Both the position numbers and the translations under genes were made by a program. Source: an uncultured Aliiroseovarius sp. (lineage in GTDB: Bacteria; Pseudomonadota; Alphaproteobacteria; Rhodobacterales; Rhodobacteraceae). Taken from it: a stretch of 9,820 nucleotides of DNA. The stretch covers positions 1 to 9,820 of the forward strand of contig CALJDH010000052.1 of the NCBI GenBank assembly GCA_938023895.1. Reading direction: 5' to 3'. Shown here one piece after another: positions 5,791 through 9,820 of this stretch; positions within the stretch are counted from its first letter, which is position 1, and every line of letters starts with the position of its first letter. The notes under the pieces were generated by a model. That model had not been told where the DNA came from. It made no database searches and saw nothing but the letters and a program-made list of their open reading frames with translations.

Positions 5791-7131
5791 TCACCCTGCC
5801 GACAGGATTGTCGCCTCACGGCGGGCGGCACAATCGGATCGGGGGCACACGCGACAGGTGGATCCGACCTCGATCGGAGCGGCATGGGACATCGCTTCGC
5901 CATCCAGTGCGTCATCCAGCTCGCGGATCAGCATATACGCTTCATAGACCGGCGGACGGTCAAAAGACAGCGCGTCCTGCTGCACACAGATCGCCTGACA
6001 CACGTGACGCCGACGCGCACCACCTGGTTGGCGGACCACCGCACGTATCGGACGTTCAGGCTGCGCCAATGCTTGAAACAACGGCCAGTAAGGACAGGCT
6101 GCACCAAAACGTGGCAGGGCGAACCCCGACACGGCCTTGCGAACCACCAGAGCCCCGGCACCATCGCAACTGATCAATCCGGCCACGGTCCCGTCCGACG
6201 TTGGTGGCAGAAACGCGATACGCCGCATAACCGCGGGCAAGGATTGCCGAAACTCGCGCGCCAATGCCGCCGGATCCCACCCGAGCGTGGCACGAGCGGC
6301 TTGGAACGCCTGCATAGGCATCGCTTCCGCATCTTCCACGTATTGCCGCAGGAACTGCCGCGCCATGTCCTGTGCCTCGCGTGACGTCAGCGCCGCGCTC
6401 TCTGCAATCACCGCCCCAATGGCTTGATCGCGTGCGCTGCCTTTCCACGCGGACGGGGCCTCAAGGTCGGGGAAGAAGTGGTCGCTGGCGTCCAGGAACG
6501 TGGCCAGCTCTTCCGACGGTCCAATGGGGACGACCTCTTCACTGCTGCCCGCGTCCAGAAACTCGACCAGACCCTGCGCGGCGCTGGACAGGCGCATCCC
6601 CTCGTCCCGCATGTTGCGCAGGAAGCGATCCTGCCATTCCTGATCGACCTCACCGCCGCCTGACAGGATGGCTGCGGTCGACCGGATCGCCGTCACCGCC
6701 GAGATCACCTCGTGCAGAGACGCTGCAAGCTCCGGGTCATGGGTCAGGCGGTCGGAAAGTGCCTCGACCATCTGTTCAAGATCCTGAATGCGCTGGTTCT
6801 GCGCCATGACCAAAGACGCCCAGCCGGGAAACCGGCCTGCGAAGTCCTCTGACCGATCTAGCTCCGCCTGAGCTTGCGGCAGTCGTTTATCCGCCTCACT
6901 CAATGCGCCCAGAAGAGCTGCCTCGGCGCCTTCCGCCAGCACGGCGGGGTCGGTCTTCAACGCCTTTGCAAGCGCCTCGAGCAGACTGTCGCCCACGCGA
7001 CGACGGTTATGCTCGATCAGGTTCAGATAGGCCGCTGATATCCCCACCTCTTTGGCGAGAGCTGCCTGCTTTTGACCCAACACAAGCCTACGTTCACGAA
7101 TTCGGCTTCCTGTTAGTCTCGAATGTGGCAT
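5791..7131 (-). CDS. XRE-type regulator with ScfR/DUF2083-like C-terminus and a HisKA-like middle segment
   Basis: 446 residues. The N-terminal HTH (about 8-62) includes GISAAYLNLIEHNRR, a hallmark of the short-chain fatty acyl-CoA regulator (ScfR) group. The C-terminal half (about 250-446) carries that group's FALPRFGAACPYWPLF (337-352) and the cysteine motif STCRVCPRSDCAARR (C426, C429, C434). Family members (RamB, PrpR/MccR types, PccR of Rhodobacter) control acetate, propionate and glyoxylate-cycle genes by binding acyl-CoA. In place of a visible IrrE-like HEXXH helix, residues 135-193 align without gaps to the HisKA domain of the neighbouring kinase, keeping H140-E141; there is no ATPase domain. 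The ribosome site before the ATG at 7131 is weak. It has its own terminator and lies 120 bases before the receiver-kinase operon. Control of that operon or of the nearby acyl-CoA genes is inferred. Confidence 0.88.
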   Translation of the reverse strand: MPHSRLTGSRIRERRLVLGQKQAALAKEVGISAAYLNLIEHNRRRVGDSLLEALAKALKTDPAVLAEGAEAALLGALSEADKRLPQAQAELDRSEDFAGRFPGWASLVMAQNQRIQDLEQMVEALSDRLTHDPELAASLHEVISAVTAIRSTAAILSGGGEVDQEWQDRFLRNMRDEGMRLSSAAQGLVEFLDAGSSEEVVPIGPSEELATFLDASDHFFPDLEAPSAWKGSARDQAIGAVIAESAALTSREAQDMARQFLRQYVEDAEAMPMQAFQAARATLGWDPAALAREFRQSLPAVMRRIAFLPPTSDGTVAGLISCDGAGALVVRKAVSGFALPRFGAACPYWPLFQALAQPERPIRAVVRQPGGARRRHVCQAICVQQDALSFDRPPVYEAYMLIRELDDALDGEAMSHAAPIEVGSTCRVCPRSDCAARREATILSAG

Positions 7132-7205
7132 GCGACGGTCATCTCTCGTTTCGTTAACGGCGGCTCACCGATGTTTTCATTCCGCCCAACGGCTGACGGG
7201 GTTAG

Positions 7206-7254
7206 TTTACAAAAAGATCATGCCTTTGTAATGCTTTAACAAGAGTTTTTCAAA
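7206..7254. promoter_or_regulatory. Cluster of TTTGCAAA-like half-sites between the XRE regulator and the lipoprotein gene
   Basis: TTTACAAA (7206-7213), TTTGTAAT (7225-7232) and TTTTCAAA (7247-7254) each differ by one or two bases from TTTGCAAA, the word I recall for ScfR-type regulators. The first two form an inverted repeat TTACAAA-N11-TTTGTAA. They lie 75-125 bases upstream of the XRE gene, so autoregulation is possible. The spacing is not the close tandem known for PccR, and the sequence is locally AT-rich, so the call is tentative. Confidence 0.3.
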
Positions 7255-7330
7255 GGTGATTGTGAATTCCGCGGCATATTAACAATCCCGCCAAAATCAC
7301 CCTCCGAACCACCTAGGCCAAGCGGCAGAA

Positions 7331-7351
7331 TCCCGCCGGGTTCCGACGGGA
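7331..7351. repeat. Imperfect inverted repeat in the lipoprotein upstream region
   Basis: TCCCG-C-CGG, a three-base loop, then CCG-A-CGGGA gives eight paired positions and one mismatch. It ends 75 bases before the lipoprotein ATG, with no T-run. It could be a leader hairpin or an operator. Apart from this and the half-sites, the 295-base gap 7132-7426 shows no small gene; TTGACC at 7371-7376 is a possible -35 with no good -10. Confidence 0.3.
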
Positions 7352-7426
7352 ATGCGCAAGCACGTTTCCTTGACCGGCCAATCACCTAGAAAGAACGTGA
7401 AACAGCCCTTTATTGTGGAGGACAAA

Positions 7427-7711
7427 ATGAAGAAATCCGTACTGACACTTGCGTGTGTGGCCTCGCTGGCGCTGACCGCCTGTATGAGCCGCCCCCTGAC
7501 CGATCAGGAAAAAACTATCGTCGGCGGTGTTGCCGGGATCACCGCGGGCCTGATCACCGCCAATGCCATTGGGGCCAATAAAAACTGGACGGTACTGGCA
7601 TCGCTGGGCGGCGCTGCCGCTGGCATCATGGTGGCGCGCAACTATCACACCAACATGTGTGCCTATTCTAACGGCGACGGCACCTACCGCGAGGAACCCT
7701 GCCCAGTCTGA
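7427..7711 (+). CDS. Small glycine-zipper-type lipoprotein, function unknown
   Basis: 94 residues. MKKSVLTLACVASLALTAC is a type II signal peptide with lipobox LTAC and modified cysteine C19, so the mature protein should be anchored in the envelope, probably the outer membrane. After SRPLTDQEK come small-residue-rich segments, VGGVAGITAGLI (about 32-43) and LGGAAAGIMVA (about 59-69), like glycine-zipper membrane or oligomer helices. The C-terminus has two further cysteines (C76 and C92), which could form a disulfide in the periplasm. The start is set by GGAGG 6 bases before the ATG at 7427; an earlier ATG at 7352 would place the signal peptide inside the protein. It is the only plus-strand gene in the left 9 kb, a monocistron ending at a strong terminator. 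It is transcribed away from the XRE gene. Confidence 0.88.
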   Translation: MKKSVLTLACVASLALTACMSRPLTDQEKTIVGGVAGITAGLITANAIGANKNWTVLASLGGAAAGIMVARNYHTNMCAYSNGDGTYREEPCPV

Positions 7712-7733
7712 TCTGGACAGCTTGAAGATTTAC

Positions 7734-7763
7734 AAGGCGCGCCCAAAACGGCGCGCCTTTTTC
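7734..7763. terminator. Strong bidirectional terminator between convergent genes
   Basis: AAGGCGCGCC (7734-7743) and GGCGCGCCTT (7750-7759) form a perfect 10-base stem with a 6-base loop, then T-run 7758-7762, ending the lipoprotein transcript on the plus strand. On the minus strand the ligase stop (7764) directly abuts it, and the same stem is followed by TTGT, a weaker run. It probably serves both genes. Confidence 0.9.
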
Positions 7764-9269
7764 TCATCCACACAGCTTTCGCAGCTCGGTTTTCAGCACT
7801 TTGCCATAGTTGTTCTTGGGCAATTCAGACAGCGCGGTATAGGCTTTGGGCCGTTTGAACCGGGCAATGTTTTCAAGGCAATGCGCGTCCAATGTGGCCT
7901 TGTCCAATGCGGCCCCTTCCGCCAACACCACAAACGCCACTACGTCTTCGCCCCATTCCGCGCTGGGGCGACCAACCACGCTAACCTCGCGCACATCCGG
8001 GTGGGTCAACAGTGCCTCTTCGACCTCACGCGGGTAAATGTTGGTCCCACCCGAGATGATCACGTCCTTCGACCTATCCCGCATAGTCAGATAGCCGTCC
8101 TCGTCCAGAAACCCCATGTCTCCGGTCATCAACCAGCCATCCACCAGCGTCTTCGCGGTGGCCTCGGGATTGTTCCAATAGCCGGGCATGACAGGGCTGC
8201 CACGCACCATGATCTCGCCCACCCCGCCGGGGGGCAAGGGCTGGCCAGCTTCGTCCCCGATCCGCAGTTCGACCACGCTTTGCGCCCGCCCGACCGAAGC
8301 CAGACGCTCGCGCCACCGCGGATGCGAACGGTCCGCCACGTCATCCCGCGACAAGGCCGAGATCGCCATCGGGCATTCGCCCTGCCCATAGATCTGCACG
8401 AAACGCGGACCAAACCAGTCGACGGCGTCTTCGATATCCGCCAAATACATCGGACCTCCGCCATAGACGATGGTCTTGATCCCCTCGCCGCGCCGCCCGG
8501 CCTCTTTTGCGATATCCGTAAACCGCCGCACCATCGTCGGGGCCATGAACATCTGAAGTGGGCCTTGTGTTTCGGCAGTGTCCAGAAGCTCGATCTCATC
8601 AAATCCTCCCGAGGCAGGCGTGATATGCCGCGCCCCGCGCGCGACGTGGATCGGCGAATATATCCCGGCCCCGTGGCTCATCGGCGCCATATAAAAAACG
8701 CCGTCATCCGGTGAAACATCGTCACAATCCAACAGATAAGACAGAGAGGTCGAACGGATCATCTCGTGGCTAATATAGACGCCCTTGGGCTGCCCGGTTG
8801 TGCCAGATGTATAGAACAGCCAGGCCAAATCAGATCCCGCGCGCTCGGCCACGGGTAGAGGCTCATGCATGAATAGCTCGACAAACTCAGGCTGCTCGAC
8901 ATGAATCAGGGGCACGTCAGCAACATCGGCAAGGCCGTCAGCCAAGTCATCCGTGACCAAAACCAACTTGGCGCCCGAGTTATTAATGATATAGGCCGCT
9001 TCTTTAGGGTGCAGCTTGGCATTGATCGGCACCACCGCCGCACCCAGCCCCCATACGCCATAGAACCCCAGCAGATACTGGGGGCAATTCTTCATGAACA
9101 ACGCCACGCGATCACCCGGCCCAACGCCGCGCGCAGCCAATCCTGCGGCCAATCCCTGTGCCGCACGGAAAAATCCGTCATAGGTAAAGACCTGTTCGGT
9201 CCCGCGAAACACTGCGGGCCGGTCGCCATGCACTTGCGCGGTACGCTCGAGCCAAAGAGCCAGATTCAT
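7764..9269 (-). CDS. AMP-forming acyl-CoA synthetase (acyl-CoA ligase, ANL superfamily)
   Basis: 501 residues, a full-length ANL enzyme. The P-loop YTSGTTGQPKG (153-163), the A5 motif YGQGECP (294-300), TGD (382-384), the hinge and A8 region DRSKDVIISGGTNIYPREVE (398-417) and the A10 lysine K490 in PKNNYGKVLKTEL are all present. It activates a carboxylic acid with ATP to an acyl-adenylate and then forms the CoA thioester in the cytosol. The length and the SGGTNIYPREVEEAL style fit fatty or aryl/branched acid ligases rather than acetyl-CoA synthetase (about 650 residues); the exact acid cannot be read from sequence. The ATG at 9269 has AGGGAGG 4 bases upstream. It is divergent from a PAS-LuxR regulator across 120 bases, and a candidate operator lies 22 bases before its start. 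It would feed acyl-CoA to enzymes such as the hydratase at the left edge. Confidence 0.92.
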   Translation of the reverse strand: MNLALWLERTAQVHGDRPAVFRGTEQVFTYDGFFRAAQGLAAGLAARGVGPGDRVALFMKNCPQYLLGFYGVWGLGAAVVPINAKLHPKEAAYIINNSGAKLVLVTDDLADGLADVADVPLIHVEQPEFVELFMHEPLPVAERAGSDLAWLFYTSGTTGQPKGVYISHEMIRSTSLSYLLDCDDVSPDDGVFYMAPMSHGAGIYSPIHVARGARHITPASGGFDEIELLDTAETQGPLQMFMAPTMVRRFTDIAKEAGRRGEGIKTIVYGGGPMYLADIEDAVDWFGPRFVQIYGQGECPMAISALSRDDVADRSHPRWRERLASVGRAQSVVELRIGDEAGQPLPPGGVGEIMVRGSPVMPGYWNNPEATAKTLVDGWLMTGDMGFLDEDGYLTMRDRSKDVIISGGTNIYPREVEEALLTHPDVREVSVVGRPSAEWGEDVVAFVVLAEGAALDKATLDAHCLENIARFKRPKAYTALSELPKNNYGKVLKTELRKLCG

Positions 9270-9290
9270 GAGACCTCCCTTTCATCATGA

Positions 9291-9322
9291 CCGACCAAAC
9301 GACTATCGGACGATAAATTGTA
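9291..9322 (-). promoter_or_regulatory. Candidate -10 and operator half-site upstream of the acyl-CoA ligase
   Basis: On the minus strand TACAAT (9322-9317) matches 5 of 6 positions of a -10; no convincing -35 lies 16-18 bases before it. Downstream lies CCGACCAAACG (plus strand 9291-9301), the same 11 bases as in the palindrome upstream of the hydratase gene, though the second half is degraded (only TCGG at 9306-9309 remains). TATCG-GA-CGATA (9304-9315) is a further small palindrome between them. A repressor here would block the start of the ligase transcript. Confidence 0.35.
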
Positions 9323-9335
9323 TCCTCGCAAGCCT

Positions 9336-9376
9336 CGTAAAACTACGCAACTGTTTGAATTGTCGTCAAAGCTTTG
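9336..9376. promoter_or_regulatory. Palindromes in the ligase/LuxR divergent gap
   Basis: CGTA-AAAC-TACG (9336-9347), TTTGA-N7-TCAAA (9354-9370) and the perfect CAAAGCTTTG (9367-9376) lie in the part of the gap nearer the PAS-LuxR gene. LuxR-type proteins often bind short dyads in such divergent gaps, so control of both genes by the PAS-LuxR protein is plausible. No single site stands out. Confidence 0.3.
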
Positions 9377-9389
9377 GCAGAGTGGGGCC

Positions 9390-9820
9390 ATGACGCAGAT
9401 GGATCTTGCCTTCATGTACGCGCCCACCGGGCTTGCGCTGACCGAAAACAGGATCGTGCGCCAATGCAACTTGCGCTTTGCCGAGATGTTCGGCGCCGAG
9501 GTCGACAGCTTCAAAGACATGCCGCTGGAACGGTTGTACCCGTCCCTGAAAGACTATGAAAAAGTAGCCCGTGTTGGCGGCGACATCCTGCGCGAAACCG
9601 GACGCTACGAGGACGAGCGCATCATGCGGCGTCTGGATGGGGACATGTTCTGGTGTCGTGTACGTGGCACCAGCTTGACGCCCGAAGATCCGTTCCGACA
9701 AGGTGTATGGAGCTTTGCCGACCTTTCGGCCGAACGGCCCGTGGTCGAGCTGACCCCGCGCGAACGCGACGTGGCGATTCTGACCTGTCAGGGCAAAACC
9801 TCGAAAGAGATCGGTCTATC
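9390..9820 (+). CDS. PAS-LuxR-type transcriptional regulator (truncated by window edge)
   Basis: 143 complete codons before the right edge. Residues about 4-112 form a PAS-like domain: FMYAPTGLALTENRIVRQCN (9-27 region), MFGAEVDSF, then RRLDGDMFWCRVRG (80-93) and VWSFADLSAERPV, the usual PAS-to-output linker. From 121 the LuxR/GerE HTH begins (LTPRERDVAILTCQGKTSKEIGL). There is no receiver domain, so it is probably controlled by a ligand or redox cue through PAS rather than by phosphorylation. The ATG at 9390 is the most upstream sensible start; GTGGGG is poorly spaced, and the in-frame ATG at 9399 is an alternative. It is divergent from the acyl-CoA ligase, a layout that usually means it regulates that gene. 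The C-terminal end of the HTH is outside the window. Confidence 0.85.
   Translation, partial: MTQMDLAFMYAPTGLALTENRIVRQCNLRFAEMFGAEVDSFKDMPLERLYPSLKDYEKVARVGGDILRETGRYEDERIMRRLDGDMFWCRVRGTSLTPEDPFRQGVWSFADLSAERPVVELTPRERDVAILTCQGKTSKEIGL

Noticed and set aside
7201..7290. CtrA-type site (TTAA-N7-TTAA)
   Set aside because: Several TTAA words occur in this AT-rich gap, but no pair has the seven-base spacing.
7563..8714. Open frame of 383 codons on the plus strand
   Set aside because: It begins inside the lipoprotein gene, crosses the strong terminator and lies antisense to the acyl-CoA ligase. It has no motif or ribosome site, and the ligase motifs on the other strand are complete.
1..9820. 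Mobile element, CRISPR array, tRNA or defence system
   Set aside because: No terminal repeats, transposase motifs, spaced direct repeats, tRNA-like folds or toxin-antitoxin pairs were seen. Gene style and GC content look uniform, as in ordinary chromosomal DNA.

Overview
The window looks like chromosomal DNA of an alphaproteobacterium, most likely a marine member of the Rhodobacterales (Roseobacter group). The basis is GC-rich coding, the protein styles (a short-chain fatty acyl regulator-like XRE protein, a SpoA-domain FliM/FliN-like protein, a DksA-like zinc protein with a 70-residue partner) and the general gene mix. No RNA gene, insertion sequence, prophage or CRISPR array was seen. Almost all of the DNA is coding, mainly on the minus strand.

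Layout from left to right. (1) Positions 1-416, minus: the N-terminal part of a crotonase-fold enzyme, probably a FadB/FadJ-type beta-oxidation protein, cut by the window edge. A palindrome-rich gap separates it from (2) 547-1166, minus: a DksA/TraR-type zinc-finger protein followed by a 70-residue acidic helical protein, with an FNR-type box upstream. (3) 1241-5670, minus: a probable four-gene operon of a stand-alone CheY-like receiver, a small two-TM membrane protein, a 912-residue SSS-transporter/STAC/histidine-kinase fusion (CbrA/CrbS type) and a divergent FliM/SpoA-domain protein. (4) 5791-7131, minus: an XRE-type regulator with a C-terminal half like the short-chain fatty acyl-CoA regulators (ScfR family) and, unusually, a HisKA-like segment in the middle. 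(5) 7427-7711, plus: a small glycine-zipper lipoprotein, ending at a strong terminator shared with (6) 7764-9269, minus: an acyl-CoA synthetase. (7) 9390 to the right edge, plus: a PAS-LuxR regulator, divergent from the synthetase.

The unifying theme is sensing and use of organic and fatty acids: a transporter-like sensor kinase, a fatty-acyl-type repressor, an acyl-CoA ligase with a divergent PAS-LuxR regulator, and a beta-oxidation enzyme. The fatty-acid genes at the two ends share an 11-base operator-like word upstream. The most unusual points are the pairing of a carboxylate-type sensor kinase and CheY-like receiver with a FliM-like protein in one operon, which could link metabolite sensing to a motor or C-ring, and the HisKA-like module in a DNA-binding protein that has no kinase ATPase domain. 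Both functional links are inference.
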